Part shown: positions 1 to 11,049 of the stretch, one piece after another
How the letters are laid out: each line of letters begins with the position of its first letter
Numbering within the stretch: the stretch's first letter is position 1
Assembly: GCA_023525715.1 (NCBI GenBank)
Contig: CM042015.1
Location: 82,307,750 to 82,371,749, forward strand
Direction: 5' to 3'
DNA length: 64,000 nt
Origin: Cichorium intybus
Lineage: Eukaryota > Streptophyta > Magnoliopsida > Asterales > Asteraceae
Notes under the pieces: model-generated
Databases searched by the model: none
What the model was told of the DNA's origin: nothing
What the model saw: only the letters and a program-made list of their open reading frames with translations
Position numbers and translations under genes: made by a program

Positions 1-54
1 ATAATCTATAACCAAGAATTTCAACAATAAACTTATAGTAATTCGTATTATTAC

Positions 55-1488
55 CTAGGGTTGTAATAGATAGTGAACGGACTATTATTTGCAGCAGCAT
101 GAGCGGCAGCTGCAAGGATTCCGATATGCATACTGTCACTTGATATAACCGATGAAGATAAAGCAGGCTGTTGTCTGTTAGCGCGTCTGATTCCTAACAT
201 AAGCTGTGATTTTTCATCTCTTACAAACAGAACAGTATCACCAGCACAAAGCCGTTTACAGCTTACAAAAATACTCCATCCTGTTGTCAGTAAATGCCTC
301 TTTGGTTGGCCTGAAATTCAAAATAACTTAATAAACTATTCAAGAATTGAAATGTTAACATGAAGATATATATAGAATGTAACCTCGGTAAATGTGTCTG
401 AATGTCCAAGATTGATCATGTAAATCTCTAGCTACCAGTTCTTGAGCTGGAGGTTGCATTGAGAAATCCTACAAAACATCTTTCAATTAAGCTGTGGAAA
501 TTTACGTTCATTAAAATATTTAAAATTATAATTACCAAAGGTGGAAAGATCTTTTCAGCAGCTCTACGAGGTACAGAGAATCCGCCATGGGTGCTTGTGT
601 CACTAGCTGTAAGAGTTTTGCAGAAGAACTCAGTAGGCTGCTTGTTTTGCTTCAGACCCATATCAGAAATAAGTAATGCTTCTTGGTCGTACTGTAAAAT
701 AATGTTGTTCATAAGCTTTAATTATTATTGAAAAAAGAAAACCGAATATAACTGTAATACCAGCCGACCTACTTTATTTACAGGTTGAAGTGTCATCTGT
801 GCGTATACTTCATCAGTTTCAGCATCGGCCTAATCCAAATTCATGAAATTAAAAACCATCCACTAAAATAAAATTATAAAATTCAATTAGAAATGACATA
901 CATGTAACGTGACATTATGAAGCATGCATATGAGTTTAGATGGAAGATTTGGGTAGTTAGGTATGTTTTCTGTATCTTTCTGCATTGATGCTGCAACCTG
1001 AAAAAAAAACGACTTCCATTAATAAACAGAATTGAGACGTTTTCATCATGTAGTTAGCATCTGAAAGAAAGATTACTTGCTCGCTGTGACCTTGCGGGAA
1101 GTACACCACTAGACTTCCGACAGGTGGCAGTGAGACCATTGGCCCAGCACAAGCGTGCCATAGCTCCGAATTCATAACCTTCCTTGCACCTGAAAATAAT
1201 CAAACACTTTGAGTTCAATTGCGATCAATAATTCAACAAAACGAAGATCCAAATTCCGAAATTATTAAGACGAAGAATCATATCAATTAGGCGAATATGA
1301 TTAGAGTGGTAGCAACAAGGAATCAAGGATGATCGAAATCGACTAGATTCATAACTCGAAAAAGTTTCACCAGTGGGCCAAATGGAATATTTCTTTTTAG
1401 AACGAGAAATTGAAAATAAAATACTGTGAAATTATGATTACTCACCGTCTCCTGAATTTGGTTGATAACCGTTTGGAGGAGCTTTCAT
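55..1488 (-). CDS. ARF19-like: Auxin response factor, ARF7/ARF19 class, 5' seven exons (partial at window edge)
   Basis: Nuclear transcription factor that binds auxin response elements through a B3 domain. Exons on the minus strand: 1446-1488, 1077-1189, 902-997, 773-829, 536-691, 384-468 and 55-310, all with GT/AG borders and phases that join without a break into about 268 residues. The start is the ATG at 1488, which gives MKAPPNGYQPN, the usual ARF7/19 N-terminus. Then follow ELWHACAGP, YFPQGHSEQV, the B3 stretch TASDTSTHGGFSVPRRAAEK with its DNA-contacting His and Arg residues, RHLLTTGWS, and SDSMHIGILAAAAHA. RDEKSQLMLGIRRANRQ favours the ARF7/19 activator clade over ARF5 or ARF6/8. The remaining ARF domain, the Gln-rich middle region and the PB1 domain lie left of position 1. 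No lesion is visible, so the gene looks functional as far as it can be seen. Confidence 0.93.
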
Positions 1489-1775
1489 TTTCGAAAATAG
1501 GGATGGAGCATGTAGAAAAGAACTACGGAAAGCGAAAAAGGTCAGCAAAATTGTCCACCAAAAGTCGCGAGTTGCTGTCGCATCGAAGCTGACATTGATG
1601 GAAAACAACCAGAAACCAGAGAGCGAGAGGAAAACCAGAGTTCGTTTTGGAATTTCTTAAAGGGGAAAAGACCGTAAATGGCTCCGCCGGAATACAGAAG
1701 TAAAGACAAGGGAGGCGCGGGAATTGAGGGAGTACGGAGGAAGACGGTGGAGAGGAAATTCTGATTTTAATCAAA
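1489..1775 (-). promoter_or_regulatory. Probable ARF 5' UTR and proximal promoter
   Basis: This is the stretch just upstream of the ARF start codon. It is less AT-rich than the DNA beyond it and purine-rich on the plus strand (GAGAGCGAGAGG type), so CT-rich on the sense strand, as many plant 5' leaders are. An 83-codon open frame crosses it on the sense strand but resembles nothing I know. A short uORF is possible. The transcription start cannot be placed from sequence alone. Confidence 0.35.
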
Positions 1776-3250
1776 ATAGATCTTGCTTTATAGCATTCTA
1801 TGAAGAATTATATTCTAAATGATTAGGAGCATTCATTAATACTACCACTTTTTATTCCTAAAAGTCTAAAAACAAATATACAATTATTTTTATTTCCTAG
1901 TGATTCATTTAATGAATCTAGCTATAATATAACAAACACAAATGGTTTATAAACGTTATATTTAATTATTAATAAAAGTATTTTTATTTTTTTAGATGAA
2001 TGTAGAGCATTAAATATTGAGTTAAATGTAAATTCCATTTTACAAGTAGATGGATGATTAATGGGATCTAGAGAAGTAGGCCTAAATGCATTAGGAAGAA
2101 TATGAATAAATAATTATGTGGAGGAAACGACACTTGGAATAATAAGTTTTAATGAAGTTGTTTTTAAAAAGGAATCGATGAAGAGTGTTGGTAGCTTGAG
2201 AAGGCAACATTGGGCATATGCAATCTAAGCGTAAAGTAAGAATCCGTGTTTTGCTCCCGCCTGACATTTTTGCCTTCTTCATGTTACGGATTGTCGATGG
2301 AGAATATATATATTGTATAATAAATGTATGTTTAATTACCGGATGAATGTGCTTTCCATATTTTGTCAATATTGTAAACGTCATTGTACGCAAACGATGG
2401 AAATGGTAAAAACAAAGAGAAAGATAAAAGAATTTTAACGATTTAAATACTCCATGAAGGTAGCATTGGAATTAATTAGCTCTTCCTTGACCATTAGTCT
2501 TAAAGACAAAAGATATCTTAGTAGTTTTAATTAAAGAGATTTTTAACAATCTATGTGCATGGGACCACTAAGCTTAATATCTTGACCCATTAAGTTGGAG
2601 GGATTGCGGTCTTAATCATGGATATTATTCCACTAATATCCATCGCATTATCCTCTTACCACATACTAGTTTCTCTAAAGTCTAAATCAATCACTTTATC
2701 ACTCTCTTTATAGTCTTGAATATAAAGATGTTTACTTGAAGGTAAACCATACGTATTAAGATGAGTTTATGAGTTTATATAGACTTTAGTTTTAAAAACA
2801 TAAAGAACTTATTTACACATTCATAATAATTTAGCATTTTTGGCTTTAGGATCATTCGACATGGTATTTTTATGCAAATTTTGTGGTTTTTTTGCACGTT
2901 AACTTATCGCTATGATAGTGATCCATTGACCTATATTTTACGTGACGTAATTGTGGTGACCTAGCATAATGTTACTTGTTGTATTATGTTTGATGTAGGA
3001 ACATATATGTGATATAAATTAAAACGATAGAAAGATTGTAAGTTGTCTGCTTAACTTCACATGAATGTTACTTTCAATTTAGGAATGGAGTAGTAAATTC
3101 ACAAATTCTCTCATAGTGACTCCAGTAAGTTCAGACAAGTAGGTTGTCGAAATTGAACACGGATCTTGGGATCTCCGACAAAATTGGGATAAGTTTACTT
3201 CATATGAGCCCATTCATTCAAGGGGTTTAGTCTTATTTTATTAGTTAATT
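1776..3250. other. AT-rich intergenic DNA, no gene seen
   Basis: No coding frame, RNA gene or clear repeat boundary is recognised. The right-hand part probably belongs to the decayed copia element whose RNase H scrap follows. Confidence 0.5.
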
Positions 3251-3256
3251 TACTAA

Positions 3257-3520
3257 CTCACTCTTTGATTAATCCTTGTGTAAGGGGACCTGCATTGTTA
3301 TCATTGGACATCACATAGCCAACAATGATAACTCCAGTTGAGAGTAGTTGTCTAATGGTATTACGTATGTGATGAATGTGTCTAGACTTACCATTATACA
3401 TCACACTATATACCCTGTTAAATGTTGATTGACTATCGCAATGTATAGGCCATTGGAGAATGTCTTCTACAATTTTTACAACAACTTTGTCTTTTCTCCA
3501 CATTTATCCAAGACGATAAA
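3257..3520 (-). pseudogene. Ty1/copia RNase H remnant
   Basis: Relic of the C-terminal RNase H of a copia polyprotein. The minus strand reads HCDSQSTF, MYNGKSRHIHHIRNTIRQLL, STGVIIVGYV and GPLTQGLIKE, matching the usual copia stretch with SKDNLADPLTKGL. Upstream, in another frame, MEFKFIVLDKCGE corresponds to the ESEFIALDKA region, so there is at least one frameshift. No LTR, PBS or other domain is recognisable nearby. It is an isolated, inactive scrap. Confidence 0.75.
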
Positions 3521-5727
3521 CTTAAATTCCATCATATATCTCGATATACTTGTTTGATTGGAGGATTTCAAGTTATATCAGCACCATTAAGTGGGAATAC
3601 AAATCTACAAGTTGATGTGTCATCTGTTATAAAAGATTGTCCAATTTGTATCATTATATCCTTTAATGATAGTTGGATATCCACCATAATAAAATTTGTA
3701 TGACTTTATTCCCTAAAGTCATGGGAAATTGTAAAACTTAGTTAAATGAGAAATGGTAAAAAGAGCGAAATGGTCATTTTATATGACCAACAAGAGAAAT
3801 AATAGTAAATGTAACCATTCTATGAAATTATATGAGTAATATATAATTATGGTAAGAGTGAACTAAGTATAAGGGCAAAATGGAAACGAACGTTCAATTA
3901 TAATTTCACATAAAATGATAGAAAGTGTCACCTTTGATGTCATAAACTCTACCTTATAGGTAATATAAAGGAAAAGGATAAAAATAAAATTTGTAATAGG
4001 CACGGAAATGAAGTGATGAAAAAAAATAATCAACTCAAGACGAGCTCATATGAAGAAGCGACAATCCTGTAAAATTAGACAAGATTTTAATGAAAACTGG
4101 TTTGGAAATTAGACATTTCCAATGCATCATGTTTGGAGCTTAATAACTCAATATTGTGATCAAATGATAAGTAGCTTCGTACATGAAAGTTATATGTGTG
4201 TTTATTGTTTGAAAGACAGGTCTAGAAACTTAATTGTACATAAAATGACTAGTTACACTTACAAATATTCAATGTGTCACAAAATTGGCCAAAAGGATGT
4301 AAATCCTTAAGAATAAGGATTAATGACTAATAAAAATTGATGTACACTATTATGGTTTTATATAGTCCTAATAAAGTTTTGAATATCTTAGGGTAGAATA
4401 ATTCAGAGACATAAAGACATATGTTGAAAAAAAAAAAAAGACGAGTTTGATACCATTTTGCAATGACATTGGAATTTAGTCTTCGAGGAATTATTTTTGG
4501 AGTTTTCTAATTCTAAAGTATAGTTAATATTGAATAGGTCACAATGCAAAAAAGAATTGATTAAAACAGACTTATAGCAAAGGATATATGAATGCTTAAA
4601 GTTTGCATATTCACAAGAAAGGGTATTGAGACATGTATGGGTATCTAGGGCCATTATTATCATTTGACAGGTGCTGAGGAGCTGCCAACGCAAGGTGTGT
4701 AGCCAAGAAACAGATACACTTGATATCTATTTTGGTCGCACAACTATGAAATGGAAGTCAGTGACCAAATGTGAAGCCCGAGCAAAATGTGTTCTTAGTT
4801 GATACTCGATTACACAATAGCACAAATATATGACTAGTTGCTTATTTATTGGTCACACAACACCACTCACACCATATGTGCAACCACACAACTCAAGAAT
4901 GTGTCTAGAACTTTGTTATTTCTCGGCAACACACTCTCAAAGCCATTCTCTCTCACTCAAGAGTACACTACACTCTCATATGCCTTATTTGGCCAAACAA
5001 GTGGACAAAAGTAGACACATGTCCAATTCCTAAGCTACATGATGAATATATACCAGTTATAGCCCTTCTTTTTCATTTTTCACTTAAACAATAAAAAATA
5101 GAGAATATACAAAGCTTACAAGTCTGGAAGATTATTAGCTCAAACCTAGTGAAATTCAAAGGATTATTGATGGGAAGTTAAGTTTAAGCTTAATACATCA
5201 AAATTTTGAGGTATATTAATTATACTTGAGCTTTGGATAATGATATTTTATGATTATGAAGTATTTACAAATCCTATAGAGATGTGATATGAATTTCATA
5301 TGTTAATTAGTTGAATATAGTTTGAATTGGAATAAGTACAACTATAATCTTTCAATATCAGTATGTATTGAATCATTTGGAAATGATTATTTCATGGAGA
5401 ATAATAGAAAGATTTAAGTGACGAATAGAGACTATCTTAAGTTAAAATTTGTATCATTATGAAGTATATGACGAATAGAGGTTACCTAAAATAATAAGAA
5501 TTCAATTGTTGGGTAAGTGAAAATATAACTATATAAACTCTGATTTATTATCCAACTGTTTTAGATACATATAATGATCTATAAGAAATTAGCCAAAATG
5601 TTATTTGAGTTTTGTCTATGCAAAATAATATGACCGTAACTTATGTAGTGCACCGGAATAATTTTTTGATTAGGGAAATTATTATTCATTAAATTGCAAT
5701 TTGAATCTTCTTATGGCCGTAGACTCT
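3521..5727. other. AT-rich intergenic DNA, possible old retroelement debris
   Basis: No supported gene. The short open frames here have no recognisable domain. Part of it may be unrecognisable flanks of the copia relic. Confidence 0.4.
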
Positions 5728-5735
5728 ATTGTCAG

Positions 5736-6217
5736 CAATGTTTTAAAACCCGGTTTTTTAGTTGACCCGGTGCGGTGACCGGGTCACGGGTCAACCGGTC
5801 CAACCGGTTCAACCGCCGGGTCAACCAGTTTTTATATTTTTCATATATTCTATATTTTTCAGCATAATTATATATTTATAAAACATAAACAATGTAATTT
5901 AATCTTTTTGATTCCAAAAAAAAATATTTTGTCCGGTTTGTATAAGAAAATTTTATCAAATTTGATAAACTAATAGTGGACTAATTTTAAAAGTTTAAGT
6001 ATTGACCTCTTTAACCAAGTTTTTAAAGTCCAAATTCTATTTTTTTTTCCAACCACCGGGTCAACCCGGTTCCGGATCACCGGTTCAACCGGTTTTTTGA
6101 GAAAACCAACCAGTTCAATCCGAGTCGGAAATTAACAAAAAACCGGTCATAATTGACCCGCTCTCTTCACCGGTTCACGGTTCAACCGGCCGGGTCAACC
6201 CGGTTTTTAAAACATTG
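5736..6217. mobile_element. Non-autonomous hAT-type MITE, 482 bp
   Basis: The ends are inverted: CAATGTTTTAAAACCCGG at the left and the complement of CCGGTTTTTAAAACATTG at the right. Both are followed inward by dense GGGTCAACCGGTT-type subterminal repeats. It is flanked by a perfect 8-bp duplication, ATTGTCAG, at 5728-5735 and 6218-6225, the target size of hAT transposases. It has no coding capacity. The GC-rich CCGGTT ends contrast with an AT-rich core. Confidence 0.85.
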
Positions 6218-6564
6218 ATTGTCAGTGGTTATTTTGTACTCTATAAGCAAAACAATGTAAATTCAAAAAAATAGTATTTAATTGTTTGTTATAGCTTTCC
6301 TTTCATCTCCATGGTAATTTTATTTTTTTCTTATTAAATGCATTGTAACGAAATATAATATTGTACTTTTATGTTAAATAATATTCATCATAACTACTTT
6401 ATATATAAATAATGTTTTGTTATAACTGGATAATTTTACAAAATATAATATCGTACAAGACAAAATAAAAGTAGAATGGTGTAATAAACTAATAAATGAT
6501 AGCATTGCTTAAATGCAGTTTAAGTATACTCTTGACATTTTTAGAACAGTAATTAAAATCATAA

Positions 6565-6602
6565 CTAGTGGGGTCACGTGCTATGCACGGGTTCCGTCAG
6601 CT
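6565..6602 (-). mobile_element. Helitron 3' terminus: hairpin plus CTAG
   Basis: The CTAG end is at 6565-6568. A short stem-loop lies about 10 nt inside it, with arms CCGTGC and GCACG. No target duplication is expected. The flanking base makes the expected A/T junction. Confidence 0.65.
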
Positions 6603-7289
6603 TGGTAGGTGGCCCAGCTCGTTCAGTGGGTCGGGGTGTGTCGGGACGCTTTATTTTCGCGGTTCCTGAAGCAAATTTCTAGATGATGCAATCCTGTGAA
6701 AGATAAAACTATATAAAACATTTGCTAATTAAAATACATTATTGTCTTAACGATAATAAAATTCCGTTAGTAAAATAAACTGCAAGAAAAACGAACGTAC
6801 TTTCATTGTTTCATTTATTATAGTTCATATTACAGCATCATAGTTTGAAAATCTTCCCGATTATAGCAATGTCACCACCCAAAATCCAGATAAAACTCAT
6901 TGCTAATGGTACAATTGAGTAAACTTTTAAAGGGAAACCGAATGTACAATGCTATATTTGGGTAGTTTGTCAAAGTAATGTTCTAATAAAAAGAAACAAA
7001 AAGTAGAATGATATAATTGGATAGTTTTCCGAAGCAGAATACCGTAATAAGAAAATAAAAGTATGATGCTATTATAGAAAGAAATGAATGTGAGATGTAT
7101 AATAGGATTGTTACCATATAAGTAATTAGCCCTATTTGTAAGTCAGAAATTGAAATAATAAATTAAAATAGCAGATGAGAGTATGAGAAAATACGATGCT
7201 ATCAATAGACTTTGTTTGCAAACTCTAATGCTTAAATGGAATTTTTTTTCCAGATAAGAATTGCCTTTTCCATCAAGAAAAAAAAGTTT

Positions 7290-7690
7290 ATCCAAAAAGA
7301 TTTCAAAAGCAGACATTTTTTCAATGCTAAAATCGATCTTTTTTCCAAAACAAATTCCTATAAATCAGCTTTAATGTAAAAAATGAAACTTCTCCTGATC
7401 ATATAAAAACATTTCAAAAAAAAGCCTTTTTTTCAAAGTACAATGCTATTAATGAGCTTTAATGTAAAAGAAATAAAAACTCAGTTTATCCAAAAACATT
7501 TCGAAAGAAGTCATTTTTCCAATGCTAAAATCTATATTTTTTCCAAAAAAATCCTATAAATGAGCTTTAATGTAAAAAATGAAACTTCTCCTGATCATAT
7601 AAAAATATTTCAAAAAAATCCTTTTCTTTAAAGTACAATGCTATTAATGAATTTTTTTTCCCAAACTTCAATGCACAAATCGATTTTTTT
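7290..7690. repeat. Two-copy tandem repeat, period about 198 bp
   Basis: The phrase caatgctaaaatc begins at 7322 and again at 7520. Both copies continue with cctataaat(c/g)agctttaatg, then a shared aaacttctcctgatcat stretch and a CAAAAAAA run. This AT-rich, low-coding DNA lies inside the putative Helitron body. Confidence 0.6.
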
Positions 7691-8175
7691 TTTCCAGAAA
7701 TGTCGTATAAAGTCAATTTTCAAAGTACGATGCTATTAATGAACTTTTTTGCAAACCTCAATGCTAACTTTGGTTTTGCTATTAATAAATGCATTGTACA
7801 TTTTTAACCCACAACAGCAACATACTTTTATTCTTTTACATATAATAGCAACGTACTTACACTTTTTTACCAATCAAAGCAACGTACATCAGCAATGAAC
7901 TTCATTTGTTAAGTATTGTTATAATCAGAAAAGAAATGTAAGTTTACCGGGATAATGAGTAATGAACTATATGCATGTTGTTATTTTATATGTACAGAAA
8001 GCTTATGTAGGCGATATTGTGGGTAAAGAAGTGGAAGGAAATTGCTATGTTGGTAAAAAAAATAATGTAAATTGCATATGTCGGTAAAAAGAGTAAATTC
8101 CATAGCTACTTTCTATAATTATCGCTTAATTCAATGAACATATAAAATACTTATAAAAGAGTACTGCCACATTAC

Positions 8176-8951
8176 CTTCATTTGCCCCTCTAAGTTCATT
8201 TTCTTTAACAACCTTTGAATCTGGACGCTTTTGACGCATTTGTACAGCCCTTAATGCATCAATTCTCTAATGATTTGTTTCACTATTTCTTCCTAAAACT
8301 CTGGAAACTATAATAAGCATTAAAACCAACATTTAATTGAGGTTTGGTTTAAAACAAATACACAATTATGGTCAGGCCTGCCTTTGAGTTCACATACCGT
8401 AATTTTCTTCCAAGTTCCTTCAAGGATGCAAGTAACTACAACTTCAAAGAGCAACAATTATAATAACTAAAATAAAAAAATAAGGTTTCATTTAAAACTT
8501 AAATTAACCCAAACATGCTTAGTGAGCTTTCTATTGTTTCTATTTTGTGTTTAAATTCTTCAGTCATCTGACGTCTCCATGTATTTTGAAACATCAACAA
8601 AACTATTGAGCAGATACCAATAGTAAAGAAACAAATTACAGCAATTGTAATGGGGGATATTATGTAGTAGATTAAAGAAGGTTAAAGCATAGTATAATGA
8701 TCCTTTAATAAGTTCTCAGATTCAATACTTTAATTGTTAGTTAAAAATAATTTCAAAAAAAATACAACGAAAAATAAAAGGGATGTATAAAAAAGAACAG
8801 TTTTATTTTTATATGAACCTGTAGTATCCATATATGTTGTCACGGATTTCACAATTCCCTCCTTTTTTCATATCCAAAGTCCCATGAGAAGCACTTTTAC
8901 TATGTTGGCCCAGGAATAAGAGCTGATATAATCGCTCCTTCACAACCTGAA
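8176..8951 (-). pseudogene. Exon fragments of an unidentified gene, probably Helitron-captured
   Basis: On the minus strand several short open blocks have exon-like borders. About 8820-8951 contains QVVKERLYQLLFLGQHSKSA and CEIRDNIYGYYR. About 8510-8580 contains WRRQMTEEFKHKIETIESSL. About 8397-8440 contains LLASLKELGRKL. 8176-8300 contains RIDALRAVQMRQKRPDSK. The last block has an in-frame TAG, so this is not a working gene. The charged, helical character suggests coiled coil. I do not recognise the parent gene. Confidence 0.4.
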
Positions 8952-9086
8952 CTGCAATAGTTTAAGGGTAATTAAATATGCCCTCATGCACAAAATGACG
9001 AAAATGCCCTTCCACGTCACATATAGATTCTTAAACGCGGGTCCAACATAACATGAATGAAAGCAATTGAGAATCTCGAGACGTTT

Positions 9087-10646
9087 TGTAATATCATGTT
9101 ATTGAATTTTTGAGATTTTGAGTTAATCTTAGTGTAATTAAGATTTATTAGGCTATTGTATGAGTTTGGTAGTTAAAAATCCCATTTGGTAGAAGTTTGA
9201 GGTTGAAAAATGCTAAAAAGGAGTTACAGGGGTCGTGTTGGAGTTACACGGGTCGTGTAGGAATCCCTTGTGAATATTTTGAGCATACCGTGAGTTACAC
9301 GGGTCGTGTAGTATTGACACGGGTCGTGTAAATTTGTAGACTAAAACTCAATTGCATACCGTGAGTTACACGGGTCGTGTAACATTGACACGGGTCGTGT
9401 AATTTGTGCAGCACGGGTCGTGTAGTATCTACACGGGTCGTGTAGTTCTGCAGATCAAATTTCAATTTCATGCCGTAAGTTACACGGGCCGTGTAATTTT
9501 TACACGGGCCGTGTAATCGCACAGATCTGTTTTAAAAATACGATTTTGCTTCATTTGGGGTTAAAACCCTTTTCGTCAAAAACCTCTCAAAACCCTAGAA
9601 AACCATCTCTAAACCTTCTAAGTCGAGATTTGAGCCTATCTTTCACGAATTGAAGCTAGAGATTAGTTCCTTGAGCTTGAAAGGTAATCCTCTTTGATTT
9701 TTATCTTGTTTTGATGGTTGAATCTTTGGAATTGAGATGGTATCTCGTGGTTTTGATGAACCACCTGCAATTAGCTAGAGTTAGAGTGAAATTGTTGGAT
9801 TAGTTAGTATAAATGAGTTCTAACTATGAACCCGAGCTAAAGAAATGTTGATTATTGCAATTCTAGGGTTATATGTGTCAAAGTGATGAGATTGAAAGCT
9901 ACAACTATGATATTGTTGCTATTTTTGATTATAACTTGTTTCAATGATACAAGTTCCTTGATTATGATGAATATTGAGTGTGATTAAGACTATTCTTAAC
10001 TTGAGTAATGAAAATGAGTTGTTATGCTACAGCTAAGGCTAGGCAGGAGCATACACGAGGTGCAGGAGTTCCACACATCGATTCCACAACAGGTGAGTAG
10101 TTATTAATAGATGAATTATGTGTTGGTATTGAAGTTTATTGCAGAAGAAGTATGATTTGAATTGTTTTGAAATTGGTTGAGAATACCAATTATGAGTGTT
10201 TGGAGTAATGAACCTCATTATGAGTATATATATTAAGGATCAAGATGGTTTATTGAGAAAGTTGTGAAAGAAATGTTGGATAATTGCTGTCCAGTTAAAC
10301 TTTAATTACTCACGGAGCTTTCAAAGCTCATATATTGTTTGTTAATGTTAATTGTGTTAGGTTCTGGAAGTATAGATCGTGGGAAACGCATCACGGAGGG
10401 TTAGCTGGATGGGATATGGACTTTGGACTTGGACTTACTTATTTTCTTGTGTTGGACTATGTCTTTTGTAAAATCCGGTTTTGAGTAAACTAGTATGAAA
10501 CTTGTTTGTACATAAGTAAATACTTAAACTAAGCTTTTGATATAACTTTGTAAACTTGTTGCTCTTTTTGGGGTTACACCACTAATAATATTATGCTTGA
10601 TTAATGTAATTGGTGTATCCTATAAATTGAGAAACCGGGTGTTACA
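9087..10646 (+). repeat. 5' LTR of the Tekay-type element
   Basis: Exactly 1560 bp. The left third holds the palindrome array. Downstream is a leader-like stretch with AAACCCTAGAAAACC (telo-box-like, about 9589), typical of plant transcription start regions. Farther on, CAACAG/GTGAGT near 10091 and GTGTTAG/GTT near 10360 look like a splice donor and acceptor. Confidence 0.95.
9222..9515 (+). promoter_or_regulatory. Array of ten palindromic 15-mers in the 5' LTR
   Basis: The motif TACACGGGTCGTGTA (arms TACACG/CGTGTA, centre GGT) or close variants recurs about ten times, arranged as five doublets about 20 nt apart. Two doublets sit in a longer direct repeat of about 71 bp starting at GCATACCGTGAGT. 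The last doublet has centre GGCC instead of GGTC. The array lies upstream of the leader, where LTR enhancers sit. Binding of a dimeric factor is inferred. Confidence 0.7.
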
Positions 10647-10649
10647 AGT

Positions 10650-10661
10650 TGGTATGTTTAA
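10650..10661 (+). other. Degenerate primer binding site
   Basis: Three to four nt after the LTR the sequence reads TTGGTATGTTTAAGGG. Only TGGTAT matches the initiator-Met tRNA site (TGGTATCAGAGC) found in most plant gypsy and copia elements, including the two copia copies of this window that begin at 22120 and 42170. Confidence 0.55.
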
Positions 10662-10747
10662 GGGAATTAAACCTTGAGATGGGTTTAGACTTAAACCAAT
10701 GAGATTGAGAAGTCCCAAAGAGTCCCGAGTAGCTACCCTCCGCGGTG

Positions 10748-11011
10748 TATTACAATTGAGTTGATTATACACTATATTGAGTATTATAGTGCTCTACAAT
10801 TGAGTTGAGTATACACTATATTGAGTATTATAGTGCTATACAATTGAGTTGATTATACACTATAATGAGTATTATAGTGCTATACAATTGAGGTGATTAT
10901 ACTCTATATTGAGTATTATAGTGCTATACAATTGAGTTGATTATACACTATATTGAGTATTATAGTGATATACAATTGAGTTGATTACACACCATATTGA
11001 GTATTATGGTG
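10748..11011 (+). repeat. Six tandem 44-bp units in the gypsy leader
   Basis: The unit begins tacaattgagttgattatac and ends with a dyad, CACTATA and TATAGTG, on either side of TTGAGTAT. About six copies are separated by small substitutions. It lies between the PBS and gag. Each unit could fold into a short hairpin in RNA. Confidence 0.8.
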
Positions 11012-11049
11012 GTGATTACTAAATGAGTTGATTTTCCTTTTCAGTTAAA

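Noticed and set aside
9222..9515. CRISPR-like look of regularly spaced palindromes
   Set aside because: It lies within a plant LTR and is duplicated in both LTRs. The spacers are not unique acquired sequence and there are no cas genes.
9295..9522. 75-codon minus-strand ORF repeated in both LTRs
   Set aside because: Its protein is only the TACACGGGTCGTGTA repeat read in one frame (YTTRVNTTRPV-like). It is produced by the palindrome array.
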